A stretch of 64,000 nucleotides of DNA from Lanius collurio (GCA_020086605.1 JACBWW010000015.1:15062120-15126119), one strand, 5' to 3'. Counted from the first letter of the stretch, positions 26,671-40,100 are shown. Numbers and translations: made by a program. The notes: generated by a model not told the origin, from the letters alone.

Positions 26671-29344
26671 GAGACTCATTCAGCTTGGAACTGAAAAACA
26701 CTCTTTAAATCAAGAAAACGTGATTTTACAGCTTACTGAGAGGCAAGGGGACTTTGCAGGTGTAGACCTGAAAACAGACATTGATGTATTCTCTAAAATT
26801 AACTGCATTTCTTGTTGAGGGAATCCTATGAATATTATTAACTTCTGTGACAATAAGTAATAAAAACATTAAAAAACCCCTTGCAATATTTTCTTCCCAG
26901 TTGTGACTCAAGTCTCTCTCACTTGTGTTTTAGTTCACAATGAGCTGTTGCCTTCCAGATATAATTGGACTGGTTTAAACCACTAGCATCCCTACCTACT
27001 CTTTACTGTCCCTGACAAAATTTTCTACCCCTGCTGCTGAGCTGGCAGAGCTCATGGGGCCCTCCTCACCACCTCCAGCACAAATACAACAGGATTGGGA
27101 CAAAATCCTAAGAAAAGATGCATGGGGAAAGTGAGGGTGACAGAAGCACATGGAGAAGGCTTGGATATTCCACCCTGCTTTTGGGGTGAATGCCAGCAGA
27201 GGTGCTGCAATGTCCTCAACTGCGGCTCCGGGGGTTGCAGTGGGCAACAGAAGCTGAGCTGTGCCTTGATCAGTATTAAACTTCTCATCTACCCCAGAAG
27301 GACTTGGTGCCCTGCCAAGCCATAACCTAACACAGCTTCAGGCACCATGTCTGGGCTTTAAACTAGCTTACTGTAAGCTCTCAAAACAAAAGTAAAACCC
27401 ACTCTGAAAGAAAACCACCCAAACAGTAAAAGCCAACAAACTTAGACTGCCACTACCAATAAACAAGCACAAAACCCCCAAACAAACATAAAAAAAAAAT
27501 CCCATGGCATTTGCAGAGTCAGAAATTACAGCCTTTACCACAGGATTCGAACTGCACTAGAAACCTGGGGGAGACAGGCTCTTGAACTTTCTTTAAGAAG
27601 AGTCGTTCACCACACTTGCCGGTGCCTCTCTGAACCTTGCCCGATGCTGCTCAGGCCACAGGCATGTAGAAACATCTTCCTTGGGGGCGGCAGCTCCTTC
27701 CCCGTGCTAATGCACCAGCAGGACAGACTGGATGCATACCCTTCCATTCTGAGAAGGGCAGAAAGCAACACCACTGATGGTGGGCAGGAGGCACAGTGGA
27801 CACCAGAGTCTGGCATAACACTCTCTCAGTTGCTGGCTTTGGTTCTGTCTGCACTTTATGAGTGTTTCCAGAGCTCAGTGTGTTTCCCAATACCATGCTG
27901 GACCACATTTATCTGAGTTTTTTAAGTCAGGCCAAGGGGCAAAATGAACATCAAGAAACGCTGGTATCAGGTTTTTCATGTTATAACCCACCCTGGCTAT
28001 GGCTCCAAAAGGCTCCAAATAGATATACCTATTTAATAAACTGGGAAGTGCTTGCATGACTCACCCCCCCAGACCACTTTGATCTGACAGCACCAGTGAC
28101 TCCAATGCTGCCTAAGGCTGCCTTCTCCTTCTCTGCAGCACAGCTTCCAACAGCCATGCTCCTCTGCCTGGTGAAAATCAAAGGCAGAGTTCAAGGGGCC
28201 CAATTCTGCTCCAAGTGCCTCCTGCAGGCAAGCAGAGAGCTGCCAAGGGCAATTTCCTTTGAGAGAGTGTCTCTCCAACAGGAACAGACTTTTTCTTTCC
28301 CTTTTTGAAGTGTAAACTTGGGAAGCTAGGAAGGACATCTGTATTCAATGGGAAAGGCACAAAAGCCACTACTATCCCTACACGAAGCAAAGGACTTCCC
28401 TACAGCGTGGAAGTCACATCTGCACCATCGTTCAGTGGCTCTGAGCATATATGGAGCCAGAAACCTACTTTTTCCTCCACTGCTTAAGTTTCTTGGAAGC
28501 CCTAACTGCTCCTACACCAGTGGTTCAACTCCATTTCAGTCATTTTTAACCACAAAAATTAAATTTGGAGCGTGACAGTCCCAGCTCAGATCTGTGCCAT
28601 ACTCAGCAGGACTAGCTGGGGGCATGCAAAATGTGGTCCTAAGTATCTGAAACATAAACTGAAAAAGGGACTTTCAAGATACAGCTGACAGCTCATGGAT
28701 GGGAGGAGAAGGGTAAAATTAGTGATTCTGATTACACCATCTCCACCTTGGACTCCCAGCACCCCAATGTGCCTGTTACACTGCCCGCTCCCTACTCCCA
28801 GGGGATAAATTCTACGTTTTAGAGAAGCAGTTTCCATCACAGAGTTTGGAGAAGAGTGACCATCTCCAGGCAGATTAGAAAGACAGGGCTCTCTCCCTGC
28901 TTGTTTACTGAAAACGAGCTGTGAGATGACCCCAAGCAGGACCATGGAGACTGTATCCACGCCTGCTGCTGGCAAGCACTACCCATCGTTAATTCCACGT
29001 GCGTGCCCCCACGCTGGTACCCGTGCACATACCAACATGGATGTCTGGTGCCATGCTGCTGGCTGAGTCCACCCAGCAGTGCAGGGGGACACACAGAGCA
29101 TCTGCTCATTACAAAAACCCTTCCTGGCTTTGATGCCAGCTTTTGAAGCAAAAAAAGCACTGAAAAGTCTCTTCTCATGTAATTGGAAGTACGGTGGACA
29201 AAGACAGTGACATTACAAGTGTCAAGACTAGTTCAGACTCCAGTGCAGAGCCTGAAAAAGCACATTAGTTAGTATCATAATGTCTAGTCACAGTACAGGA
29301 ACAGCTCTAAAGGATTAAAAACAACCCTATAAGCACATGCTTAC

Positions 29345-29500
29345 TTGTACAGGCCATTGTAGGTGGGTCTGATTCCTTCCTAAAATAGTGTTCTTCACAC
29401 AGGCAAGATGTGGATGCTTCATCAAGTGTGTAGCTGTGAGGGGGACATTTGCTGCAGGATGGACTGTGGGGTGAAGCTTTGAAGAACCCAGGTCTGCATA
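29345..29500 (-). CDS. EPHA6: EPHA6 exon encoding the cysteine-rich EGF-like segment
   Basis: This coding exon lies just upstream, in transcript order, of the FN3 exon. It encodes the EGF-like/Tyr-kin_Ephrin_rec-like segment between the ephrin-binding domain and the first FN3 repeat, a rigid spacer that helps receptor clustering in Eph proteins. A pyrimidine-rich TTCTTCTTTTCACAG acceptor precedes it, and the donor reads ACAA|GTAAGC. The 156 bp read as 2 bases (the end of a split codon, probably Val), 51 codons and 1 base. The peptide begins CRPGFFKASPH and ends DPPTMACT. Its six cysteines are spaced C-x13-C-x2-C-x13-C-x1-C-x15-C. The trailing A joins the GA that starts the next exon to make AGA (Arg), giving ACT-R-PPSAPR, the usual Eph junction. 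CRPGFFKASPH, PPHSYT and ESDPPTMACT point to EPHA6. The frame is intact. Confidence 0.92.
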
Positions 29501-29805
29501 CTGTGAAAAGAAGAACCACAGGCTAAGCTCTCCCATCATAAAATTAGTCTCTTCACATTTCCTTTTAAAAAAACCCCATATCTTCAGCTATAAAACAGAC
29601 AAACACTCACAAGCTATTTAGTTTGCATATTTTAAAACAGTCTATGCCACTAACAGATAGTGCATACTTAAATATATGCATGAAAAGAGAATGTGAATTT
29701 CTTGATCATTTTTTCCCCTAGCATCTGCCATTGCCTGGTGTTTATTTTCCTTGTTGAATACATTAGACATCTATCTGGGCTCTGCTTTAGAAAACATTAC
29801 TGTGA

Positions 29806-29820
29806 TTTTTTTTTTTTTTT
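29806..29820. repeat. T15 homopolymer
   Basis: Fifteen consecutive T residues about 300 bases upstream, in EPHA6 transcript order, of the EGF-like exon. On the transcribed strand it is A15, so it is not a polypyrimidine tract for splicing. Confidence 0.9.
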
Positions 29821-32800
29821 CATTTGGTCTTAGGAAAACAGGTGAAATACATTTCATGGTTTTTGTTTAACATGTTCTACACCCAAAAATCAATGTCTCA
29901 GCAAACAAATAGCAACACAGTGGTGGAGGGGATCTCAAGATCGACATCTTTAAGACACTGTGATAAGGCTACTTCCCTAGGGTCTTTCCCCCCACAAATC
30001 CATGATGAATTTTAAAGTGCTCCATATGACATATTCTGGGTATAGTACGAACCAGGCATGCTCACCATACAAGATATTCCTTCCAGCTCCAATATATGTG
30101 CATGACGAGGCACAAAGACTTGATCTGACAGCTACTTTTTTTCTTCCAAATACATGGCTATGGGTAGCTTGTGATTTTTTTTTTAAAGTAGTGTGAAATG
30201 AATACAGTAATATCTTGTTTCCATCCTCCTGAAACAAGTGCTTTTTCACCTATGCAAAGTTCTCTGTACTTCACCTGTGTGTGCTGTGTGCACACTCAAC
30301 CAGAAGCAGTGACAGCCACAGGTTTGCATGTGTTTTTTTTTTTAGGAAAACACCCAGCTGGCTCTGTATCATACCATTATATACAGAATTACAAATGCAC
30401 TGTTAGCAAAAGGAGGAAATGCTGATTTTCTGTTTGTGTCAAAAGGCAGAGACATGGAGACATGTTAAAGCAGCTCCAAAGTGTTGTTAACCTTCTTTCT
30501 TCTGAATTCCTTTACAATATTTCTGCCCAGTATGATATTAATGATGCACAGATCTGCTATCAGACTTGGTGAAGTTACCTGGAAATCCCAGAGCCTTTCC
30601 ATCAGCATTCAAACTTTCCCAGTTGTAATTAGTTTGCAAAGAAAATGAGTTCACAGCGAAAGCACTAATATTATCCCATCAGGAATGTCCCAGACAATCA
30701 CAGCAATGTGCTAAAACTCAGCAAGTGATGACAGAATTCATCTTTGCTGTAGGTGAAGTATAGGCTTTTACTAATGGTCCCTTTCCTCTGATGGACCAAC
30801 TAGGACAACTGCTTCTAAAGTTGGCTCTCCTTCCTGCAGTACCAGAGGAACTCTCTTGACATCTTCCCTTTTACATCAGTAGTTTCTTCACCAAAGGTGA
30901 GACACTTGCACATCAATTCTCCACTCCTACAAATGAACAGTAAGTCTTCGGTGATGAAAATCACTCATGCATCAAATGTGATGCGGTTCAAGAGCATCCA
31001 ACAGACCTCTCTGAGGGCCCAGCTCCAAAGTCTCACCTGGACTGTGCACCTCTCACAGCAAGCACCACACAGTCCTGAAGCAGGTCCCAAGCCCAGCACA
31101 GGCTGCCAGGTCACCATCAGGGATCAGCAGTCTCTCACCCCTGCCGTATTGGGTGATCATCTCCCTGCTGACTTCCCCAAACCCAGCACCCTTCCACACT
31201 ATTCCCCAGCTTCACTTTCTTCCCATAAGATAGGCAGAGAACAACCAGTTGGACTGGAGGGATTTACAGGTGTTAAAAATCCATTTTCCAAAATTGCTCA
31301 TCATCCAACCAGTATTCCATTCCTAAGCTGTGGTATCCATCTGTAGGCTGTAGTTGTTCTGCTTTGTGCCCAGACACCAGGACCAGTAAACAAATCTAGG
31401 GCTGAATCTATTCTTGATGGCTTTTAGCAGACTTGCCACAAAGCTGCCTTCATGCTTTATGGTACATCCCACAGTTTCCAGCACATAGGTAAGTTCTTTT
31501 ATTTATCTCACAATCACCTTCAAATGCTGCCCCTACCTACAGCAAGGACTGTTATACAGTCTCTGGAGAGTCTTCTGGGAGAAGAGACCACCAAATGGTT
31601 CCTCTCTAGCCCACAATTTCCATTTCAAAGCCAACTCAAACTCACTTGCACACGCAGACAACAGAGGTAGGGAAATATAAGCACAAAAATGTGCAACATG
31701 TAATGACAGCAGTGCACACCTAGTGTGTATTCAATATAATTAGCGCTCAAAAAAGGACTTGAATTTATCTCATTATGTTCTATCAAGACAGACAGAAAAT
31801 CATTACAGCACAAGAGTTTACTGTGCTTCTATTTTGTGCAAAGCAGCAAATGCAAAATAAGTCAGTTTTCCTTGATAGATTTTCAACAAGGTGCAGCTTG
31901 TTGATGATGGTAGGATATGCAGTTCAGCTCAAAGGGAATGTGTGGTTTTCATTAATAAATATAGAGCCAAGAGATGCACAAGGCCAATAACCCATGTTTT
32001 AATGAGTGGTGTGAAACAGAACTGACTAGACCATTTTTTGTATAAACTGCAGGCTCTCATGGGTCAGGTAAGCCCCAGATCCATTCAAAGAGTATTAGGA
32101 GGAATACACCAAGAGCATTAGGTTACACTGAAGATTTCAGCATGAGTCCTCAAAACAACAGGCAGCAGAGCAGCATCCATTCAGACCAAGGTGAAATATT
32201 CCTGTGTCAGTCAGGAAGAATTCAGGGACAAGAGATGGATTATGCAAAAAAGGGAAGTATAGACAATCAAAATACATGCAAGAAGTGCCACAGTGAATGG
32301 TGTTGGCTGAATCCACACACCTGCAGCAGTTGCTTTGGGAGGACAGGGGGATTTGCAGGATTCCCCTAGCACAGTCTTCCAGGCTCTCACAACCAGCGGC
32401 TCCTGATGGAAACCCCACTTGCACTACCATGCTGAAGAGCAGTAGCTCCATGGGTCTCTTGGGCATAACTATTAACAATTACAACACTTTGCTCTGTATC
32501 CTTCCTTGTGTTTGTTTTGTACACAACACAAAGGAGAGGACAGCCTGTGAGATGGTTCAAGCAGCAATCCTTTTTCAGACAGAGATGCTGTGAGAAAACA
32601 GACCCTCTTAGGATGAGAGCTGACCCAGGGGCACCCTACACCTCCACACTGCAGAGCAAGTATTACCATAGGTGGATGAGCAGAGTAATAGATGAGCAGA
32701 GTCTTGGTTCAGCTGGACAGCCAAAAGTAGGAGCTGGTACCCTGTCCATTTTCTGCCACTGGTGGCAATGCCTCTGACATTTTGGAAATTCATTTCAGAG

Positions 32801-32968
32801 CAGAATAGGGCCAAAACCAACTTACCTTGCATGTATCTTGGGTTTTGGTCTTTATCCTACCATTCCTCTTCTGACAGTCAATCTTATAATCTCTTCATGA
32901 AGTATACATGACTTTATTTAAAATTACATGGGTGTCTGGTGTTTAATTCCTAATTAAATCTTATTTTA

Positions 32969-33083
32969 GTCTCCTTATATTTTTATCTCTGTATTTCCAA
33001 TTCACCAGCTATTGAAAGGATACACNGTCTCCTTATATTTTTATCTCTGTATTTCCAATTCACCAGCTATTGAAAGGATACAC
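32969..33083. other. Exact 57-bp duplication around a single N (assembly seam)
   Basis: The bases at 32969-33025 are repeated exactly at 33027-33083, with one N at 33026 between them. Each copy starts GTCTCCTTATATTTTTATCT and ends AAAGGATACAC. Perfect identity abutting an undetermined base is the signature of two overlapping contig ends placed side by side without merging. True local sequence probably has one copy. Confidence 0.9.
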
Positions 33084-34107
33084 AGAACTAGCACAGTACA
33101 GTCATACAGATAATGGATCTATCTTTCTTTTAAAGGGGATAGGAAGGCAGGAGAAATAAGATGAGTTTAAGACTCCCCATAATCTGCTGCAAGCCAGCTG
33201 AAAAGAAATGAAATCAAGTTTTAAGCTGTTGATGAGATCTGCTTCTTTCTTCTTAATATTAAAACTCTTTAACTGATTAACAGCCAGTGATGTGTGAAAA
33301 TAGTCCTTAAATTAAATTGGTTGCTAGAAAAAAAATTATTGTTTTTAGAGACAGCAAATAATGCCATAAACAACCTGCTAGTGTTTGGTACAAGTGGGAT
33401 GTGTTTCTGTTAGCAGCACATCCATTATTAGCAAATCAATTTCACTCTTTTTATTTTTAATAGCAACCACAAAATGTGGCATGCACAGAGCATTAACATC
33501 TGTGCAGCCTCTTGCTGCACACTTCAAAGGGGCCAGAGAGAGATGGCTGCAGTGAAGGATGGCAGCAAGAGCATCTTGGGATGGCAATGGTGTGAGCTGA
33601 TCCCTTAAACCAGCAGCAACTGGATTAGAAACTGTCTTTGTACCTTGTAGAGGGGAGCCCACAAGAGCCATGCTGAAAGACACTGGCTCCTAGAATGTGG
33701 GTGGATGGAGGTAGAACCACTGGTCCTCTTACTGAACATGAAAACTGCCCTCTACGAATGACATGCTGCATGTGTTACACCAGTAGTAGAGACAGTGAGT
33801 ACCAGGGAGGAGACAAAGCAAAAAGAGGGGAGAACAGGCCAGTAACATCAACCAGCCAGGACTACTTGGCAGGTTATTTTCTGCAAGCCTTAACATCAAA
33901 TGATTTGCAGCTGCTTTCCTGGAACCATCCCTTCCCTGAGCTTTGGCTGAAGACTGCAACCCACGGGCAGGGCTACTCTCCTCTCCAGCTGCCCCATGCT
34001 GTCTCTGCACACTGACCCAAGGCAACAGATGCTGGAAGCAAGGACCACATCTAAAGCTTTCCATATTCACATGACCATATTCACATATCAGTAAAACCAC
34101 CCAACCA

Positions 34108-34424
34108 TCATAGAATCACAGAATCATTAGCCTGGGAAAGACCTCCAAGATAACTGAATCCAACCTTTGACTGAACACCATCATGTCAACATCACGTGTC
34201 ATAGCACCAAGCACCACATCCAGTCATTTCTAGAACACTCCCAGGGATGGTGATTCTACCACTTCCCCAGAAAGCCTGTTTTAACACTTGACAACCCTTT
34301 CAGTGAAGAAATTCTTCCTGATATCCAACCTGAATCTCACCTGGTGCAGCTTAAGACCATTTCCTCTCATCCTGTCACCAGTTGCCAGGGAGAAGATTTC
34401 CTTCTTAAAGTATGTCCAGCCTTC
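34108..34424 (-). mobile_element. CR1 LINE, 3'-terminal part
   Basis: The plus strand begins CATAGAATCACAGAATCATT and continues with AAAGACCTCCAAGAT, CCAGGGATGGTGATTC, CACTTCCCCAGAAAGCCTG, CAGTGAAGAAATTCTTCCTG and CATTTCCTCTCATCCTGTC, which is the reverse complement of a CR1 3' end. The element is therefore on the minus strand. The TAGAATCACAGAATCAT start corresponds to the CR1 terminal repeat. It differs from the 2.3-kb copy, which belongs to another CR1 subfamily. Confidence 0.93.
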
Positions 34425-34843
34425 CTAGACCTTTTTGTTATTAAGGAGTGTTTCTGAACCAGTGTCCTGAACAGGCCAAAGTTTGCCCTCCTGGAGTCCA
34501 AGGTAGGTTTTGCTGACCTTTTTCCTTACTTCACCAAGAATTGAAAACTTTGCAATTTGTTGGTCACAATGCCCAAGATGGCCTTCGACCATCACATCTC
34601 CCACCAGCTCTACTTTCTTCATAAACAGCAGGTCTAGCAGGGCACTGCCCCTGGTAGGCTCACTCACCAGGTGAGTCAGGAAGTTAGTACTACACACACT
34701 CCAGGAACCTCCTAGATAACCTCTTCTCCACTGTGCTGTGTTTCTAGCAGACATTCAGCAAGTTAAAGTGTCCCACAAGAACAAGATATAATATGAAACA
34801 TCAGCCAGCTGCTTGTAGAATACTCTGTCTCTTCATCCCATAA
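34425..34843 (-). mobile_element. CR1 ORF2 endonuclease-domain remnant
   Basis: The minus-strand translation reads NFLTHLVSEPTRGSALLDLL, then VELVGDVMVEGHLGHCDQQI and KFSILGE. These match the C-terminal part of the CR1 ORF2 AP-endonuclease (normally FLTQ..EEPTR..ALLDLILTN..GLVGDVKV.GSLG.SDH). Just upstream, LVGHFNLLNVC is a decayed form of the catalytic-region LGDFNLPDI.W motif, with GDFN changed to GHFN and a stop right after. The SDH motif reads HCDQ here. The copy is dead. It abuts the 3'-terminal part at about 34424, so the reverse-transcriptase region is missing. Confidence 0.85.
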
Positions 34844-35448
34844 TTAGTATTAGTGGGAATTCCAGTTTTGTCTCTGTAGAGAGAGAAGCTAGGAAACATG
34901 ACCCTATAAGCCTTGAAACCCCAGGAGATATAGAAAAGGTCCAACTTATTACTCTCTTTGCACTCTTGTGATGCTGGGAAGATAAGCTCACAGTACTTAA
35001 ATGCTTAGGATCAGTAAAGCAACCTTTCATATGTCCCAGAAAATAAAACTCAAACAGGAATTACACAGTCTCCCTTGCAGAGTACCAAATTAGTCTCCAC
35101 AGCAATCAGACACAAATGTAACTCATAAGGCAGTGCCACTAATCCATAAATAAATCTGAGGGACTAAATCTAACAAAAATTATGAGGATAAGGACACCTA
35201 CTCTAGATGGGGCACAGGTTATCTGGCTGAACTTGAGGTTGCCTCCCCAGCCTGGAAAGCCCCTTTGCTTCTCCTTCACATCCTCATTTCCAGACTGCCA
35301 GCTTCTTCAGACAGGGACACACAGCTCAAATTGTCACGGCTTTTAAAAGTAACCACGGTGTAAAACTCTCTACCCCACGGACAGACCCACAGTCCACAAT
35401 GAGGCAGCTCTCAGCTAAAACACAGGCAGGATATGGAGGGATGTGTAG

Positions 35449-35468
35449 GTGTGTGTGTGTGTGTGTGT
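35449..35468. repeat. (GT)10 microsatellite
   Basis: Ten uninterrupted GT units preceded by GTGTAG. This is a candidate polymorphic marker. Confidence 0.95.
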
Positions 35469-37138
35469 ATTTTCAGCTCTGTAGCTCATCAACTCTTCTT
35501 TCATTAGCACATTGCTCTGGTGCAGGGAATATGCCTTGAGAGTCGAAAGATCTGAGCAAAAACAAGCTACAAATAAATCAACCCCTGTTCTCCGGAGCTG
35601 CCATACCCTGAAGTGTTTGTACTGAGAAGAGGGGGCTGCTGCCTCTTATATGTGTCCAAAACCTATAAAAGGGTTTAGCAAGGTACAGTCTTTACAATGT
35701 GGAATCAATTAAAATGCTGAGAGGCTCCAAGCCTCAGCTTGTGCTCCTGACACGCTCTTTTACTTACAAGAGAAAACAAAACAGAAAACCACAACGGACT
35801 GTCTGCATGTCTCCCAACAACCATAAACATATGAACGCCAAGCTCTTCTAAAAAGTATTTCAAGAACTACAGCAACCCACCACAGAGCATCCTTCTGCAG
35901 AATTTACAAGCAGGCTCCCAAGAGCTAATCCTGCCTTCCCTAACAGCTTTCCTGAACTGCAGGCTGACACTGAAATTGCTGCCAAAGCTATAAAGCTACA
36001 GAAAAATGTGTAAAATGCCCTGATTATATCTCTTTTAGGCTTGGTCTCTCTATCTGCAATAGTGCTATGTTGCTTCCTGTAGCATGCCTTGGGGATTTGA
36101 AGGGAATTAAATAAATACCCACTAATAAAACACTGTAATTCAAAGCTGCCAGTTTGCTTCAATCCAGTAGACTTGCCAGCATCTTTCAGGAAGTCCAGAA
36201 CCCAATGCTTCAGTCCAAGCCTGCTAAAGATCCTTTTAAATGATGTCCTGGAGCCTGCTGGACAAGTGAGGCATCTGCAGGCTCTGCATTTAGAAAAAAA
36301 GAGACTCGGCCCCTACCTTGGATCTAAACCAATTCATGCATCTCAAATGGGAAATATTCTTCAAAGCTTTTTTTATTTTGTTTTAAGAAAACATTGTCTT
36401 TTGATGCTGTCTTACCCAACCCCACACTAACTCAGGCTGAATTATTTCCCCTCTGCATTGAAATCAGCTCTAGCTCTGAATACAAAAACAACCTTAAAAA
36501 GTAGAATATAAATAAATTAGTACTTTCAGTTCCTTCCTCTGAAATACCACTTTTTTCTATCACATGGCTCACTACATTGTCACACAACAATTTATGACAT
36601 AACTTTAGTTGCTAGAAAACTAAGAATTAACTGCCACTAATGACATTAATGTCTTTGTTCTAAATAGTATAAAACTGCATCACATGACATCACTCTGAAA
36701 AATTCATCAAATTCCCAAGTAAACTACATTTTCAAGGCATAAAAATACCTAATACACAACACATTTGAAAACGCTCATGCTTACATTAGTATCTTAATGG
36801 GCTATATTTCTGCACATTCTGACTTCGCTCTAAAGAAGATTTTAAAGCAGTCAATGAGGCAAAACCTGAGTCAAGCCTAAACTCTCAGCAGTGTGATGGA
36901 AGAGCAGGGAAAGAGATTTATCCCGGCATATATGCAAACTCACACTATCATTTGGGTTTGATTTCGCAGAAGAAAAGCAAGCTATGGAAAATAAATGCTC
37001 TTAGGGGAAACAGAAGATTTTTCAAAAGCACTCAGCACTGTGCAGCCTTGCTCCCTCAGGCTGTGTCACAACTGCAGGGCTAGATGGCTGTGCTTTGGTT
37101 TTGTGGGGGGTCGTTATTTTTGCCAAACTTTCCTGTCC

Positions 37139-37166
37139 AAAAAAAAAAAAACCAAAAAAAAAAAAA
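37139..37166. repeat. A13-CC-A13 tract
   Basis: Two runs of 13 A separated by CC and followed by CC, so the unit A13CC occurs twice. It is simple sequence. It may be a duplicated retroposon tail, but no retroposon body is recognisable beside it. Confidence 0.9.
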
Positions 37167-40100
37167 CCTGAGAGAAACTGGTACATTTCTAGAGAAAGCA
37201 CTGCTTAAGGTGAAGTGCCATTTCCTAGCAAACCCAAAATTTCTGTGACCAGCAGCTGCATGCTTTCATCACAGGCAGCATTTGCAGTCTGCCTAGCTCT
37301 CTGGCTACAAGGGACAAATCCAGGTTGATCTCACTGAACCCCAGCTATCTGGCTTACAATAAAATAAGGAAGTCCACATCCTGTTGCTACAGCTTTTCTG
37401 CCTATTATATCTATAAAATATGTATCTTCACAAATCTCCCTGTCTATAAAAATCTGTGTATCTTCACTTTATTCTGTGAGGTGTGGGACAAAGATGCACT
37501 TAAATTACTCCTAAATAACTGTCTTTGGTTTTTTAATGAAGACAAACTGAAATAATTTTACTCCCTTAAGCAGAGGAAGCCATGATTTACAATGCTGCAC
37601 CTACAGGAAAAACACAATTTAAGACACACAAGGCAACAGAGACACATTTGTTTCCACACGATTGTAAACATAACTTGAGATGCCCGGCTCCACACATCAT
37701 CCAAGAGGCACAGGAGTCTGTTTTGGGGGTTTCTGCACACAAAGACACACACCCGGGTTATCCTTTGTTATGCGAATGGCGATTTACACATTCAAGCTGC
37801 ATTGCCTCGCTAAGCGAGAGGAGGATTGACGGACAAGCCACAGAACTCCCTCGAGTTCGACAGCAGCATTGACTGAATAGAAATAACAAGCATCGTCCCT
37901 AATGGCAACTGGGGGACAGGATCCAACTTGAAAATTATGCAGCCAATACCCTCCTATGCCCATTTTATACACCTATTACAGACAGTAATGCAAAGATCAG
38001 TTGGCAAAATCTCCTGGAAAATAGGGCTCTTCAAAGCTACATGCTTGCTGGCACAGTACTACAATAAAAGGGTTTGAGTCTTTTGGTTCAGTCAGCCATA
38101 GGGATCTGCAGCCCAACTGGCAAAGAAAGAAATATTCTTTAATTATGTTGTGGTTTGGACAATTGCGAGCCATTGTGGTTAAGAAATATGACAACTGGGA
38201 GGATTCATTTTGATGATTTATGCCATGTGTGTTTACTCTACCAACATTTTAAGGTTTTAGCCTGAACTAATAAACTGTACATATGCAGACAGTAAGGAGA
38301 ATTAAAAAATCTTAATGTATTTCCCTCTGATTGGCTCTACCTTGCTCAACTCCATTTGTGTGAACAAGATTTCTTGCTGGTATAAAATCAGCCTTTCCTC
38401 TGCTGAGTATTCGGTCCAAAATAGGCAGCATCCCACCAATCTACAGTGATGCTAACACCTACTCAAAATGATCCTTTCAAAGCTGGCATCAAATGTTTAA
38501 GGGCCTGTTTGCTTCTAGCTTTATGATCATCTGTCTCAGGAGGTAAATTCTGCAGGATTGGCTGCAGACAATTTGTTTTAAAATTGTTCCTCTGTAATTT
38601 ATGGCTGAACATATGTCACTCCAGACACATCTATTCAAATTCCATCAGAGGGCGACGGAGATAGATCTTTTACAGTCCTGACCAAAAAAAGATAGGAAGG
38701 ATTTATCCAGAGTTGACAGAACTAAGTGTGCTAAATGGGTTCATGCACAGAACAATCCTTCTGGTGTTTCTTGGTGTGTGGGTTTTGTCGGGGTATTTTG
38801 TTGTCATTGCAAATTGAAGGTACAGGTGATGCTAGCCAATTTTGGCACAGGCAGGCAGCTGAGAGGTGCACATTAAAGAAACATGGACATATCTCTTGGG
38901 GAACACCTCCCTTCAGTCATGACTCCTTCCACAGGAGCTCATGAATTTTTGCACTGGAGCATGCTGGTTGGAGTTACAGATGGAGGTCTCACTGAGCTAA
39001 ATTCTGCCTTGGTATGAATATGAGATGCTCTGGCTTGTTAGGAGGCCACAAATCAAGGAGTGTGTGCAAGGAAGACATGGCAAATATTAATATCCTGAGA
39101 AACTTAACCAGGAAAGCTGAGCAAGCCCTAAACACACAGCCAAGTGCAGAAACATCAAGCAGTTACCCTGTTTCATGCAGATAGAACATCTTCACCATTT
39201 CAGTTTAATTAACAAGACATAAAATTATTGAGATTATTTGTTAAGTTGACTAAACTACTCCTTTGGGTCAGATGAACACAGCAACACTTTACAGTTCATC
39301 TGCCTTGCCAAGTAACTCCACCAAATAGCTCCTCTTTAGGAACGAGGTCAACAAAGTCAACCTGAGGCATTGCTTGCTCTTCCCATGTCAGCCTGACAAT
39401 ACTGGGAGCTTTTCTTCTGCATTGCGATCCTTCAGAGAATTTATTTCAGTACTATCTCTCCTGTTTCTGGAGGAAAACTTGCTGCATATAAAAAATGCTC
39501 AAACCCAAGATAAAACAATATAACTTGACACTTTAAACCTCCTGGTTCTGAAGCCAATCTCAGTACTATTTGGGCAGGGAGCCTTGTGGCTTTTGGCTGC
39601 TGGAGTTGGGTCATCCTTGCCATGAACTAGCTAGAACTGCCATGACTCCAGCTCAATCAGAAACAACCCAAAAGCCTAGAGAAAAAAAAAGGCCATTATA
39701 TCCTAAAAAGATATTTTATCAGGCTATAAAAAGTACTTTTCTAAGACAAAAGCATCCATTGGGAGATGTCCTGCTAACGTCCCTGTCCCCTGCCTCTTCT
39801 CATGGGCTTTGTTCTTGCCCCACAAATGGCTGTTTGACATATGCAACTGTTCCAGAAATTCACATATGAAGCAAAAACTAAAGCAAAGCAAACACTGCCT
39901 TCCCTGTTGCTACATGAAGCCTTGCCATGATGTCCTTCCTGCCAAATCCATTTCCCCATACAATAAAGCACTAGCCTGAAGCACACTCAGCAGCAGCAAT
40001 GCTGGCTATTCTCACTGGCTTTTTATTTAAGATTGTGAGCTGCCAAAGCTTGATTTATGGAGATTCTCAAACTATTATACAGGAATACTGTTGCTCACAT

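Larger units (their letters stand above)
23641..29344 (-). other. EPHA6: EPHA6 intron between the EGF-like and FN3 exons
   Basis: This 5,704-bp phase-1 intron is bounded by GTAAGC at 29344 and CCAG at 23641 on the minus strand. Its middle part, about 25.4-26.6 kb, is AT-rich and includes a 24-bp perfect palindrome. A short GTG-rich run lies near 26.65 kb. I saw no coding exon and no recognisable transposon in it. Confidence 0.88.

Noticed and set aside
27530..27610. A tRNA-like T-loop (GTTCGAATC on the minus strand).
   Set aside because: No acceptor, D or anticodon arms can be folded around it.
30897..31346. A 149-codon plus-strand frame.
   Set aside because: Ser/Pro/His-rich translation without domain or splice signals, consistent with a chance frame.
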